Assembly: GCF_032118995.1 (NCBI RefSeq)
Contig: NC_092649.1
Location: 20,335,832 to 20,399,831 of the forward strand
Direction: 5' to 3'
Length of the DNA: 64,000 bases
Origin: Asterias amurensis
Lineage: Eukaryota > Echinodermata > Asteroidea > Forcipulatida > Asteriidae
The notes beneath the pieces are model-generated. The model ran no database searches and was not told the origin of the DNA. It saw only the letters and a list, made by a program, of their open reading frames with translations. Within the stretch, counting starts at the first letter, position 1; every line of letters starts with the position of its first letter. Positions 29,101 to 37,758 of this stretch are shown piece by piece. The translations under genes were made by a program, and so were the position numbers.

Positions 29101-32100
29101 ACGTCTCTAACCCCTGGGAGGGAAACTCCGATCCGTGTCTTTGATATATGCGCAAAATTTGAAACGCTGTGCGTCTCCAAAAGGCTCTATACGCCGAAAC
29201 GCGTGCGTATAAAGACATACGTATTAACTTTTTTTTGTCACGCAACACTGAACCCCATGGCAAGTTTATGACTTTATTACACAGCGCATCCAGTGTGTGC
29301 GCTCCCAACACAGAACGGATCAACCACAGGACTAATTGTAATATCCCTTATATTTTGATATTTTGGAGCAAGGCATGCTGGGAAAAAATGGCGCGGCGAG
29401 ATCGATCACCCCTGGGAACGAAGTTGGCCATCTCCCCTACTCATTTTAATATGTATAGATATATATAGTGACCATATTTCTGTAAAAACTGCAGAGCTGT
29501 TACCCAATTGCATTTTGATAATTTGATTGTAATTCCATATTTATTTATTTGTTTGTACTTTTGAATTGCATTTTTATTTGAATCTTTTCATGAAATTCAT
29601 ATCTCATTCTTTGTTTATCTTGTCAAAAAATGATTGAATTTGAATGTCTCAATCTCGCTACAGAGAAATGCATTGATGATTATGTGTAAACGTTTGTCAT
29701 TGCCAAGTGTACTTATGTTGGCCTGTGACATCAATATGTGACCATATTTCTGTACAAAACTGCAGTTCGTACCCAAGTGCATTTTGATAACTTGATCTCT
29801 TGTTCTTTGTACTCGTGAATTGTCATTTGTTTGAATCTTTTCATGAAAATTATATTTCACATATTGTTTAACTTGACATTGAACTTTTGAATTTTTTGAA
29901 TTTGAATGTTTCAGTCACACTAGTACTGAGAAATGCATTGGTCATTAGCAGAGTGTACCCATGTTGGGCTGTGATAACCAATATGTGGCCATATTTCTGT
30001 AAAAAACTGTAGATCTTACACAATTGCATTTTGATGATAACTTAATAACTTGATAACTTGTTCTACATGTAATTTGTACTCTTGCATTGCCATTTGATTG
30101 AACATTGGTTGACTGTTTATCCTGGCAATAATTGTCATTGCTAAGCTTTCAGCAGTGTACTATGTCAGGGGACCTTTGGGGGGGGGGAGGGGGTCTGTAA
30201 CTCCCCTGCTTCCACCCAACTGCAGCTGTTACCCATTTGTTTCTTGATAACTTGTTTGTGATTCCATATTTCTTTCTTTGTAATTTTGAATTGAAATTTG
30301 TTTGAGTGTTTTAAAGCGAAAGCATATTTCTTGCTTCGTTATCCTGAATTTGAATCCTCACAAGGATAAATTGCATTGAAGATTGTGTGTAAAATAGTTC
30401 CATTGCTAACAAACCCCGTAAGGGGTCCTGGGGGGGGCGGGGTCTGTAACCCCTCGTCCCCAATCAAATTTTCCAGTAATTATTAGTGACAATGTTTTCC
30501 ATCATTATTCATGAGGGTGCTACACCTGTCCTAAGGAAAACAGTGTTAAATAGCAACAATGTTCGATTAACTAGCTTTATTGAATAATTATTTAGTTTAT
30601 TTGTCATTGTTCATTCTTCTGTGTTATTTCTCTGGTATTCTTTATTGTTAGGTAGGCCTAATACTGTCTAAGTAACATTTCCCTTAATCCTAGGATCCGA
30701 TACTTTGCTTATTTATATACAATCCATGCTCGTTGCCCACATTAGTGTTTTATCAACCTTTGTTTTTGTTATTCTTGTAAACATTTTGTACTACAGCTTC
30801 TTTATGATTGTTGTTTAGTACCTTCTAGGATCTGATACTATATATTAGCTTATGCCTAGAGTTTTATCTAACATCCAGATACATGTGTGAGTAGGAACCA
30901 AATATAGGGACAAAATAAAGTTTTAAAACCTCTATTTGGTTGTTGTTTACAGCTGAAGAGGTGATTTACGAACCATGTGATCAGGAAATGTTGTACTTCA
31001 TCGCACAGAGTGAGAGACTTCCAAAAGATGGCTACGTTCAGTGCCAGTATTGTCGGAAGTAAGTAAAAATGACAAATCATTCTTCAAATGGTTTTGGCAA
31101 GAGTTTAGGGGAATATTTGGTCATGAAATAGTTTGTTTAAATTATTAGTAGTCGATGTTTAAATAAGGGAACCAATCCGGGTGAAGAGGATTTAAACTAG
31201 TGGTTTAATCCCAACGAGGCCTGGTTCTTGGCTATAATCATTAAGTAGGATTTAAAACTTTTCATGGTGGAAATAAGATATAGAAGAGTTTGCGGTAACA
31301 CCATGTAATAACAATCTCTAAATGAGTTGGGGTGGTTCTGAAAAGAACCGTTGGGTTAACTCTTTTTTTTTTTTTTCTTCTTTTTTTTACGGTTTGAGTT
31401 AACCCAACGGTTCTTTTCAGAACCACCCCAACTCATTTAGAGATTGTTATTACATGGTGTTACCGCAAACTCTTCTATATCTTATAATCATTGTAATGCC
31501 TCAAATCCTATATTGTCCAATCTATGTAATAAAACTATCATGTGAAAATTTCATTTCAAAAGGTGGTTCATTTTTGAGATGTCGCCTAAAATCTGGGGCA
31601 AAGAATAATCGCAAATAGGAAAACACAATCTGAGAAGCCTTACTGACAGTAATGCTTCTCAGATTTTGGTACAAAAACTGATATCTTTTTTACATAACCA
31701 CGTCACTGCGAAGAGAAATGTTTCTCAAGACGCTTTATACAATTTAAAGCCATTGGACCCTTTCGGTTCAGAAAAAAAAACAGAGTTCACAGATTTACAC
31801 ATAATTTACAGGGTTTACAGGAGGTAATGGTGAAAGACTTCTCATGAAATATTATTCCATGAAATGCTTTACTTTTTGAGAAAACGGTAAAACAATATAA
31901 ATTCTCGTTAGCGAAAATTACGGATTTGTTATAAACACATGTCATGACATGAAGAAACGCGCGAAAACAGGAGTGGGTTTTCCCGTTATTTTCTCCCGAC
32001 TCCGATGTCAGATTGAGCCTAAATTTCCACAGGATTGTTATTTTATATATAAGTTGTGATACACGAAGTGTGGGACTTGGACAACACTGTTTACCGAAAG

Positions 32101-33188
32101 TGTATAATGGGTTTAAATCTGCTGTAGGCTTCTAACAGAAAGTTTTTTTTATTATTTGAAGAGTGATTACCAAGTGTATACCTTCCCTTTAATAACTTTC
32201 TGTTAATTTTGCAAAAGGCACGTTACAAATACGGTTATTGTTATTTTTATTATTTTTTGTTTATCTTTTCAGATCTTACAGTATTCACAACGTTCCTCAC
32301 AGTAATCTGATCTTACTAGTGGTGGATTCAGACTGTGAATGTGTGGTCACGGACCCTATCAATTTGCAACCTACTAAGGTTGTCTACAATTCCGTCGAGT
32401 GGTGTGAAAGGTTACGAACACAAACGCATCGTAGGCGACCGGAATCATGCCACTCGGAGCATGATTTGGTAAGTTGAGGAGTCTGGGAACCAGATTTTAT
32501 GAGAAGGGAGCTTTTAAGAACTTATTCAGCAGCAGTGAAGTAAATAAAGAGAAGTTCCCTATACCCACTTAGGGAAAGTAGGTCCCCAGCTGAGTTTCTA
32601 CCTTCCGCCAAGGTTATATGACTAGTTAAGTAGCAAGACAGTTCTTTTCAGAACCAAGCAGTCTCTTGTGTTCTAAAATCTACTTTACAGCAGTAGAATA
32701 AAAAGCAAGACTTAGCTCTCAAAGAACAAAATCTACCCATCAAAGTAGATATACATATGGTGTTACCGCAAACATTGATACCTCACCAATTCCTCAGTCA
32801 AAGTCTATTATAAGGGAGCTTTTTACAATTATTATGGTAGCACCGAGTGTAAATCTCTTTTGAGTATGGTTGGTTCTAACAAAGAACTGGCAGTTGCCTG
32901 GAAGAACCGGTGGTTGTCAACTTCTGGTTGTGTTCAGTCCCAACACTACTCAAATAGATTTCCAAAATCTCACCTAATTATACTCCATGCAAAGTTTCAA
33001 ATACCTCAATTTTTTATGTTAATTTTCAAACATTTGTTCCATCTCTTAAATCTAAATTTTCGTTTTTAATTCAACAGGAAAATTCCACTGATTGTGGTCG
33101 AGGAACATGGCTTAGACCGTCCATGAGTTGGATGCTACTCATGCTGCTACTAAAAGCAATCCTCACACAAGCATCACTAAGATCATGA
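2045..33188 (+). CDS. CACNA2D3/4-like: Voltage-gated calcium channel alpha-2/delta subunit, CACNA2D3/4-like (3' part, 21 exons)
   Basis: This is the C-terminal 710 residues of an alpha-2/delta subunit, the extracellular GPI-anchored partner that traffics and modulates voltage-gated calcium channels. Coding exons, all with AG acceptors, GT donors and matching phases, are: 2045-2197, 11155-11226, 12503-12564, 13090-13211, 14621-14675, 16577-16686, 17839-17935, 19278-19586, 21097-21177, 21830-21939, 22799-22888, 23789-23850, 24750-24806, 25844-25906, 26714-26790, 27365-27443, 28066-28118, 28583-28650, 30953-31058, 32273-32468 and 33078-33188 (stop TGA). The first exon has the Cache motif [14 protein letters not shown]. 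Later exons give [30 protein letters not shown] and RRRPESCH, all family hallmarks closest to alpha-2/delta-3 and -4. The last exon carries DCGRG followed by a hydrophobic tail, as in GPI-anchored members. The signal peptide and VWA/MIDAS domain must lie upstream of the window. Exon 8 has an unusual Thr/Ser-rich insertion. I chained exons by eye; any extra cassette exons would be missed. Confidence 0.95.
2301..3096 (+). mobile_element. tRNA-derived SINE (type A), split by a TTAA element
   Basis: The tRNA-like head (B box around GTGTGGGTTCGAGTCC) is at 2301-2400, the body runs to 2636, and the tail at 3025-3096 ends in (ATT)n. A palindromic element at 2641-3020 interrupts it. The uninterrupted relative at 4169-4579 shows the same body and tail joined directly. 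Confidence 0.85.
2641..3020. mobile_element. TTAA-flanked palindromic element, family A (copy 1)
   Basis: The termini AGGCAGTGGACACTATTGG and CCAATAGTGTCCACTGCCT are exact inverses. TTAA flanks both sides (2637-2640 and 3021-3024). The body is shared with about ten other copies in the window and has no coding capacity of its own. Confidence 0.9.
3160..3560 (+). repeat. T/G-rich low-complexity tract
   Basis: Irregular TTTG/TTGT repeats give long open frames with no recognisable protein. I treat these frames as spurious. Confidence 0.7.
4169..4579 (+). mobile_element. tRNA-derived SINE (type A), near full length
   Basis: The sequence runs from a GTGTCATGGTCGAGC tRNA-like head through AAGAGAAGGGGTTCGCCC and GTCACTGAGTGACGGATATG to an (ATT)n tail. 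It is the uninterrupted counterpart of the copy at 2301. Confidence 0.85.
4963..5067 (+). repeat. Microsatellites (ATT)n and (ATC)n
   Basis: Runs of TCATCAT and ATTATT lie in intron 1, directly before an exon-like 39-nt segment at 5068-5106. Confidence 0.8.
6286..6485 (+). repeat. Minisatellite, about 24-bp unit (GACTCCTATATTTATCAATA type)
   Basis: About eight imperfect units of ACTCCTATATTTatcAATA are in tandem, inside the 9-kb intron. Two related isolated motifs follow at about 6868-6905. Confidence 0.85.
7058..7260 (+). mobile_element. Truncated type A SINE
   Basis: This stretch has GAGCACTGGACTCAAGCTTTGGTGTTTCC and CAGAGTGTGGGT as in the SINE at 4169, then loses similarity. Confidence 0.65.
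7754..7998. mobile_element. MITE with CAGGGCCCAATTTCATAGA termini (family E)
   Basis: Left end CAGGGCCCAATTTCATAGAG and right end TCTATGAAATTGGGCCCTG are inverted. GCTAAGCACA/TGTGCTTAGC extends the arms. Related copies lie at 52944-53570. Confidence 0.88.
8247..8328 (-). mobile_element. tRNA-like SINE head (type B), reverse
   Basis: The reverse complement reads as a tRNA-like segment with a B box (GGTTCGAACCT on this strand) and CCATTCTAGAG, matching the forward copies at 24446 and 26322. Its repetition argues against a functional tRNA gene. Confidence 0.65.
8333..8698. mobile_element. TTAA-flanked element, family D (copy 1)
   Basis: The ends are AGCCATTATACACTTTCGG and CCGAAAGGGTCCAATGGCT, with TTAA at 8329-8332 and 8699-8702. 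It is in opposite orientation to the copy at 31748-32112, which shares the whole body. Confidence 0.88.
8836..8965 (-). mobile_element. tRNA-like SINE fragments (type B), reverse
   Basis: Two B-box-like stretches, GTGGGATTCGAACCCAC and GTGGGATTCACACCC, are followed by TTTGCCATTCTAG as in the copy at 8247. Confidence 0.55.
9510..9855. mobile_element. TTAA-flanked element, family A variant
   Basis: The ends are GGGAAGGTACACGTTTGGTA and ACCAAAGGTGTACCTTCCC, with TTAA on both sides (9506-9509 and 9856-9859). The interior resembles family A (GGTAACGAGCATTGGAG, CCTCTGAAGTAACGTAG). Confidence 0.85.
11258..11636. mobile_element. TTAA-type element, family A (copy 2)
   Basis: The element starts CGGCAGTGGACACTAGTGG after TTAA and ends ACCAATAGTGTCCAGAGTC; the right TTAA is degraded. 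It lies 31 bp after the splice donor at 11227. Confidence 0.82.
12203..12502 (+). repeat. Tandem repeat duplicating the acceptor end of exon 3
   Basis: The exon start AAACGCTTATATTTT at 12503 is preceded by related copies at 12203, 12318 and 12410, about 92-115 bp apart. Each carries a pyrimidine tract. Only the first repeat copy keeps an AG directly before the exon-like start. Confidence 0.8.
13290..13640 (-). mobile_element. SINE with tRNA-like head, reverse
   Basis: TGACCGGGACTTGAACCCAC and CTTATCCGCTCGGCCACGACAC are the reverse of a tRNA-like head. The body (CCCCTGGGTGGAGAGAAGCA) is shared with 55080-55200. Confidence 0.65.
13801..14359. mobile_element. TTAA-flanked palindromic element, family B (copy 1)
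   Basis: The ends are AGTCACCTGGAAGTGG and TTTCCAGGTGACT, with TTAA at 13797-13800 and 14360-14363. The two halves are long inverted arms containing TCAATCGAGGCAGACTTTGC. An internal short frame begins [13 protein letters not shown]. Confidence 0.88.
14959..15296. mobile_element. Repeat with ACCATGGGCAGCGCG and CCCCTGGGAACGAGG (family M, copy 1)
   Basis: It shares CTAACCCCTGGGAGGG, AGCAAGGCATGCTGGG and CGGCGAGATCGATCACCCCTGGGAACGA with 29059-29425. Local inverted matches suggest a non-autonomous DNA element. Confidence 0.65.
15380..15547. mobile_element. MITE with GTCGATTTCACAAAACTC termini (family C, copy 1)
   Basis: Inverted repeats of TCCTAACTTAAGACTAATCTTA type and near-inverted ends (GATTTCACAAA/TTTGTGAAATC) are present. 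It sits inside another repeat (about 15300-15690) related to 26090-26225. Confidence 0.8.
15770..15955. mobile_element. Possible MITE with ATAGACCT ends
   Basis: The sequence starts ATAGACCTTAAGC and ends GCATGAGGTCTAT in inverted orientation. Only one copy was seen, so the call is tentative. Confidence 0.4.
16052..16378. mobile_element. Degraded family A element
   Basis: The body matches family A (GTAATGGGGAGAGGTTGG, ACAACTTCGTGTGACAAGGG), but the left terminus is eroded. It ends CAATAGTGTTCAGTGTCTTTAA. Confidence 0.75.
17515..17802 (+). repeat. Duplicated segment of the 12.0-12.5 kb intron with exon-3 fragment
   Basis: Two tandem units of about 110 bp (CACTGTTTTTGCTCTGTAAA...) match 12048-12180. 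They are followed by a pseudo-acceptor and AAGCGTTTATATTTTCGGCT, a partial copy of exon 3, 37 bp before the real exon at 17839. Confidence 0.82.
18080..18455. mobile_element. Family A element (copy)
   Basis: The body is full and runs from CAATGGACACTATTGGTAATTACC to CCAATAGTGTCCACTGTCT before TTAA. The left terminus is slightly eroded. Confidence 0.82.
19278..19586 (+). CDS. alpha-2/delta exon 8 with Thr/Ser-rich insertion
   Basis: This 309-nt exon is the largest coding exon of the gene here. The frame is fixed by the phase-2 exon ending at 17935 and the exon starting at 21097. It encodes about 103 residues rich in Thr, Ser, Asp, Glu and Pro, with N-glycosylation sequons NET (twice) and NVT. 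In vertebrate family members the flanking segments (the SYWEDIY-like block and the [15 protein letters not shown] block) lie only some ten residues apart, so most of this exon is extra sequence. Confidence 0.88.
21231..21449 (+). repeat. Tandem duplication, about 110-bp unit
   Basis: Units at 21231-21326 and 21341-21449 both start TGCACTTTTxATAAGTTAAT and end CTCAAAAAAATGGGAGATTTG. Confidence 0.8.
21454..21745 (+). mobile_element. tRNA-derived SINE
   Basis: The head is GGCTGAGCGGTCTAG..GTGTGGGTTCGATTCC (A- and B-box-like). The body is shared with 27581-27880 (GCATTCTGCTC, CATCCTT..CAGACT, CCCTGTTTCA). Confidence 0.75.
22280..22625 (-). mobile_element. tRNA-derived SINE, reverse orientation
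   Basis: It starts with (AAT)n, then CTTATATAGCGCACGTGTCTACC, and ends at a reverse tRNA-like head (GGCTGGGGATTTAACCCAC). It contains TTCGATAAGTGCACTGGGTTC as in the type A SINEs. Confidence 0.72.
23027..23215. mobile_element. Family J element (GCGGTAACACCATG type)
   Basis: It contains ACAGTTCTTTTCAGAACTGAG and ends ACATGGTGTTACCGCAAACC. Related to the perfect foldback at 31273-31485 and to 32565-32775. Confidence 0.65.
24446..24590 (+). mobile_element. tRNA-like SINE (type B)
   Basis: TCTCGGTGGTCTAGTTGGTATGAC and a B-box-like GGCTCAAATCCCACC lie in a block shared with 26297-26470, down to GGAAAGTACTGAGTATA. I do not call it a tRNA gene because it is repeated and its anticodon stem is poor. 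Confidence 0.65.
24817..25194. mobile_element. TTAA-flanked element, family A, abutting a splice donor
   Basis: TTAA at 24813-24816 follows the donor hexamer GTAAGT (24807-24812) directly. The right TTAA is at 25195-25198. It is in reverse orientation relative to the copy at 2641. Confidence 0.9.
26229..26525 (+). mobile_element. tRNA-like SINE (type B) with flanking direct repeats
   Basis: The tRNA-like segment at 26322-26400 (B box GGGTTCGAATCCC) is flanked by direct copies of TCCCCGATGCAAATTTAACA at 26229-26275 and 26478-26525. A similar block is at 24360-24590 and the flank motif recurs at 12718. Confidence 0.65.
26842..27221. mobile_element. Diverged family A element
   Basis: GCACTGGACACTATTGGTTATTACTC at the left and ACCAAACGTGTCCAGTGAC at the right are inverted. 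The interior is a diverged family A body. Confidence 0.75.
27581..27880 (+). mobile_element. tRNA-derived SINE
   Basis: The head TCATGTCCGAGTGGTCTAG and GTGTGGGTTCGAATCCCGG resembles a class II tRNA. The body matches 21454-21745. Confidence 0.75.
27896..27990 (-). mobile_element. tRNA-like SINE head (type B), reverse
   Basis: GTGAGATTCGAACCCACAAA and CATTCTAGAGCAGCTGTCTT match the reverse of the copy at 26322. Confidence 0.6.
28146..28484. mobile_element. TTAA-flanked element, family A
   Basis: TTAA at 28142-28145 and 28485-28488 flanks AGACAGTGGACACTATTG...TAGTGTCCACTGCCT. It fills most of the intron between exons 17 and 18. Confidence 0.88.
29059..29425. mobile_element. Family M repeat (copy 2)
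   Basis: GCTACCATGGGTAGCGCG, CTAACCCCTGGGAGGG, AGCAAGGCATGCTGGG and CGATCACCCCTGGGAACGA are in the same order as at 14959-15296. Confidence 0.65.
29466..30420 (+). repeat. Tandem repeat, about 250-bp unit, four units
   Basis: The motif CCATATTTCTGTAAAAACTG, then ATTGCATTTTGATAAxTTGA, recurs at about 29470, 29740 and 29987. A weaker unit starts at about 30222. It lies in the intron before exon 19. Confidence 0.8.
31273..31485. mobile_element. Perfect 90-bp foldback element (family J)
   Basis: Arms 31273-31362 and 31396-31485 are exact reverse complements over 90 bp by my base-by-base comparison. They are separated by a 33-bp T-rich loop. The arms carry GCGGTAACACCATG and GAACCGTTGGGTTAAC, shared with diverged copies elsewhere. 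Confidence 0.93.
31748..32112. mobile_element. TTAA-flanked element, family D (copy 2)
   Basis: It starts AGCCATTGGACCCTTTCGG and ends CGAAAGTGTATAATGGGT, with TTAA at 31744-31747 and 32113-32116. It is the reverse of the copy at 8333. Confidence 0.88.
32565..32775. mobile_element. Family J element (diverged)
   Basis: It contains AGTTCTTTTCAGAACCAAG and ends ATATGGTGTTACCGCAAACA. It is related to 23027-23215. Confidence 0.6.
33078..33188 (+). CDS. alpha-2/delta terminal exon (GPI-type tail)
   Basis: There are 36 codons plus TGA. The exon starts ENSTDCGRG, matching the conserved DCGG-type motif before the C terminus. It ends with a Met/Leu-rich hydrophobic stretch and a short polar end (SLRS), typical of a GPI-attachment signal. 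The stop is at 33186-33188. A mobile element starts about 120 bp downstream. Confidence 0.93.
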   Translation, partial: ENSTDCGRGTWLRPSMSWMLLMLLLKAILTQASLRS

Positions 33189-33311
33189 CAGTAGGCCCTC
33201 TAGTGACCAAAGATTTGTACAGTAAACTAAAAAAGCAATCAAACAAGGAAGGCTGGCCTTCTGGATTTGTTGGAGTGCGGTGTATTTGTATCCAATGTCT
33301 TCAGGGTTTAA

Positions 33312-33535
33312 TATCATGGCTCTGCTTACGGCAAGCAACTAATTGGCGCTTGCGGAAGCAGGGTATTCTGCGCTTAGGTCAAGCGTATTTCACAGGTTAA
33401 CAGGGAATTTTGACCCGGGCCTACTCCACATTACATAGGCATTCTTCACTTACAGCTTCCGCAGAAATTTTGCGCTTGCCCTGTAAGTGGTGAATGGTAA
33501 TTGTAAGCGGTAAGCATGCAGAGCCATGAAATTGA
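33312..33535. mobile_element. Palindromic element in the alpha-2/delta 3' flank
   Basis: Inverted ends TCATGGCTCTGCTTACGGC and GTAAGCATGCAGAGCCATGA enclose about 220 bp with internal GCGCTTGCGGAAGC / GCTTCCGCAG matches. Confidence 0.72.
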
Positions 33536-33710
33536 GCCCAGGTTTCTTAATGTGTGTCGTGACTCGACTAGTTTTCGTTGTTTTTACTGAGGTTGGACTT
33601 TTTTTTTAATATTCTGTGTGGACAGAGATTTCAACTTCTTGGTGTGACGCTTGGGATTCAAATATCATGAAGTCTGGGATGTGATTGTGTGGAAGACAGC
33701 TACACACGTT

Positions 33711-33910
33711 AATGAATATTCATGATTGCTGTACACCTGCCACATGGTTACAGGTCATGAATATTCATGATTGCTGTACCTGCCACATGGTCCAAGAGTC
33801 ATGAATGTTCATGAATATATAGCTGTACCTGTTGTACCTGATTACAGGTCATGCATATTCATGATTGCTGGGCTGGTCCATGGTCGTGAACATTCATGAT
33901 TGCTGTACCT
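33711..33910 (+). repeat. Tandem repeat with CATGAATATTCATGATTGCT core
   Basis: Four to five imperfect units of about 48 bp each contain the palindrome CATGAATATTCATG followed by ATTGCTGTACCTG. It lies about 520 bp after the alpha-2/delta stop, possibly within the 3' UTR. Confidence 0.8.
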
Positions 33911-36225
33911 AAGTCCCGATCACCTCCAGCAAGATAGGCCTTCATTGCCACTGGTTGAATCATAGTGTCAGCCAAAGGGGTGTCTGGGTGTCTTTTGAAC
34001 ACCATGTTTTCATTTTGGACACCATGTCTTATCCATCACACAAATGTAAATGTATTGTTTGTGAACAATTTGGACACCCGGTTTTAAAAGTTCCAGCAAA
34101 CTTGAATACCCTTCAATCAAATCCTGGCTAAGTTGAATGACATATAAGGTTTGCACTAAAAGTTTGGTACACTTCAGCATAGTCCTTCATTGCATGGCCA
34201 CAACCCTGCCGGTTTTAAATTGCATTTTCAGACCTCATCGCCTACTCAGTGATTCCCTTATTTTAGATCAATAGGGGAGCATGATTGAGGGGTTTATAAC
34301 CCTAACTATATGTGTGGAGCTTTGTCCACACGTGTATGCATTAATGTATCTTACAAAACGTCCATGGCTTACAGGGTCGAAATCACGCTCTTTAAATACA
34401 TTTTCGGTCATATAGCTTTCTTAAATATAAAAACTTTCAATTAACAGACAAGAAAAGTGAAAGGAACTTGGTGAAGGCAACACTTAAAGTAATCACCAAC
34501 AGTTTGTGATTTTATAAAGCAAATATTTGACGGCTTGAATTCGGGTAAAAGCACAGCGTGATTTTGATGGTAATTAGTGCACTTTTCGCCATTTATCATA
34601 AATCTTATATACTCCTACTCCTTGTTTTATATATTCACAATTGTGGTTACAATTTTGTATGGAAGCAAATGGCACATTTACTTCAATTGCATTCCTGTTA
34701 GCCAAAATACCGCCCTCTCTTGTTAACTTCAAGCTTTTGAAAATATTGGGCACTGTAAAATCAGAAACTTGTTTTCTATCAAAATTGTGATTTGTACAGA
34801 AAGTTGTTATGTGAGATGAGCTGTTGTGAATGTGCAGGAAGAGTTTTGTTTGGTGTGTTAAGGATGTAAACAATATTAATCTTACTTAATTATTGTTTCA
34901 AAAGTGTTTGCAAATTCCTCTGAAATTGATTTTGAGTAGATCATGAGGACACAGCCCTTTTAACTTTTGATAAAATTTCAAATTTTCAAGCAAAAATTTC
35001 GAGTGGATTACAGTTCTGAGTGAAGATTACACATTAATGGGTGAACCTTTTAATTTGTGGCAATTCAAGTGAGATTTTGCTTTGCTGTCTCTAAGAATAG
35101 CTGTTTTGCAAATAACAAATACTTGTTATTTTTTTTTTTTTTTTCTCTTTGCACTAGGTTCGGGGTTGAACTTTTCAAAAAAACAATTAATAAGGATGAA
35201 TCGTCGGTCAGTTCTATATTGTCAGTAATTGCAATTTTATACTCCTAATGATCAAAAGGTCATAAAATGGAACTAAATAAATCAAAATCAAATTTTTTGT
35301 TTTCATTTAGAAAATACAATGTTTCCTTTTGCCAAGCAAATACATTGAAAACCACTCATGATCAATAACCAAAATGGAGGGGCTCCAAAGTATATGCAAA
35401 AGCAATTTTATCAAACCCATACATATTGCACTAATGACTGTACAGTTCTGAGCAGACGAAATGATGTTTCTAAGTTAAGTCTTAAATCGGAATGGATACT
35501 GATGGTGTGTTACTTCACAGATAAGTTTTAACAAGAGCTCTCTTTTGAGAAAACTAGTTCCTTTGAAGATCTCGCTGATTGATGGATAGTTATGTATATT
35601 TTGGATGTGTGCCTTTGTGTTGCTAAGGGATAGCCAATCAGAGAGAGGAGAGTTATTGTTCTTTTGTGTTTTCAAATTGTCATCTTTTTGACAATATCAG
35701 TTACTGTACATATCTGTGGTCGGGAGAAATATTTATATTTTAATGTTGTTGCTAATATGCCAAATTGTGGGTGTTTATAAAGATTATTTGTTTGCAGTGG
35801 TTCCAATTTTTTAAGGGTGTTTCAATTTTGTTTAAGGGTAAGGCAAGCATGTTTAGTGCATAGGAAATCACATGTGGGTTTTCTTTGGGGTTTAGATTTG
35901 AATCCACGATTCTGGTGCTTTTTCAGATTGCTAACCATAATTGCTTCTCGCTATCCAGGTATATATAGTTGTAGAGTGATACTCCTTAAAACATATCCAC
36001 ACATAAAACAAATCACATGAAGAAATATTCTCATTCGAAATTCGAAATTATTGTATTTTTTTCTATAGACCTAATTACAAAATTCACTTCAGACATAGTT
36101 TTTCTAAGGGGCAGAAAAAAACTGTTCTTTTCTCATAATTTTTTATTGTAGGTTTTGATTCTCTCTTTTTTATGGGGGGTGTTTTTTTTTAATACACTGA
36201 AGTTCAGTAGTTTAGTTAAGAATAT

Positions 36226-36365
36226 CAGCCGATTTCACGAAACGCTAGGATTAATCCTATCTCATGTTAGGACGAGTGTCCTAACTTAGGATTGGTTCAA
36301 TGCATCCTAATAAGGAAGTACAAGACTAATCCTAAGTTACGAAGAGTTTGGTGCAATCGACGGCT
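36226..36365. mobile_element. MITE, family C (copy 3)
   Basis: GCCGATTTCACGAAACGCTAGG at the left and GAGTTTGGTGCAATCGACGGC at the right are inverted relatives of the ends at 15380 and 56792. Confidence 0.65.
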
Positions 36366-36481
36366 GCTTCGGGAACGATTATGTAGCCTTTCTCCCATTA
36401 AAAAAAAAATGTAATTGTTCTTGTTTGAACTTTGACCTTTATTTGAAATACAGGCAGCTTTAAACAATGTCTCAATGGGTG

Positions 36482-36613
36482 ACTTTGGAACGCTAGGTGG
36501 CAGCAGACTTACCAGGTAAACTGCCATTGTTTACGTAGTTCTGAGCATGCGCACATTACCGAGAACAATGGATTTTACCTGGTAAGTCTGCTGCCACCTA
36601 GCGTCCCAAAAGT
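36482..36613. mobile_element. Short palindromic MITE, family K (copy 1)
   Basis: CGCTAGGTGGCAGCAGACTT and AAGTCTGCTGCCACCTAGCG are exact inverses, extended by ACCAGGTAAA/TTTACCTGGT. A second copy is at 59263-59360. Confidence 0.88.
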
Positions 36614-37758
36614 TTCCCATTGACCTTAGATCATTACCATAACAAAGAGCAGCAGCTGTTATTCGTATGTAGTGCACATCTTTAAACTCTCAGACAAATA
36701 ATATGTATAATAAAGCTTTTTAATTATAAACTATTTATATAATGTCTTCCAGCTAGCGGAGTTTTGGAATGCAAACCGAAATTGGGGTAGTTTTTATGAA
36801 GTTAACATGCTAAAATCATATTAAGGTGGGGTACCGCTTGTAAAGAGCGTGTATTTATTATTAACTGTGCATGGCATTCAGTTCCAGGCAGTCCGTTCCA
36901 CCAAGAAAATTAATTCACATTTCAGTTGTCTCATTCTTTTTAATTTATGTTCACTAATTGAACGAGTATTGGAGAACATTTCGTGATCAATATTTGTTAT
37001 GGAATGTTACAAAAATCTACTTTCTTGGAATGTAACACGGTACAAACTAGTTTTGACACTGTTTACTACCTACATCGCATCAAAGATCATGGGGTGTAAA
37101 ATGTTGTTTTATTAATAATTATATGATTTGTATGTTAGAAGTTTTTCTGTTGAACGGGGAAAGTGGACAAGCCAAAAAGAAGAAATCAATTCCTAATTGT
37201 ATCAGTATTGTGGACAGGGTCATTTTTACAATTCCTGTTATTAATATTTGTCCCTTTTTGTGTGCGTGTGTTTCACCCGTATTTATATTCACGACTTGGA
37301 TGAACTTTGTTAGAAGCAGTCACCAAACAAAGTGATGGATCTTTACTTATTTTACGTTCTTCAAATGCACAAGTTACGTTTTATTACGTCTAAATTAACA
37401 ATCTATCACGTCTAAATTAACGTTCTATCACGTCTAAATTTCAATCTCTTAGAAATGAACGTTCGATCGCGTCTAAATTTACGTCTCTTAAAAAATGCGT
37501 TTAAATTTGTTGGCCGAGTGATTGGTTTAGCGATTGGACCCAGTTCTGTAATTTACAGAATGTTGGTTCGAATCCTGGCATGGTCAGTTTCGACGCTTGT
37601 GTTCTTATAATACAATACAATACATGAACAATACACTACATCATGATTGCTTATCTCTACCCAGAAATACAAATGGATACCGGTAAGAACATGGGGAGTA
37701 ACCTTAGGTGGACTGTCGTCCTGTCCAATGGGATTACAAAGATGTTCTCGGTGGTTAA

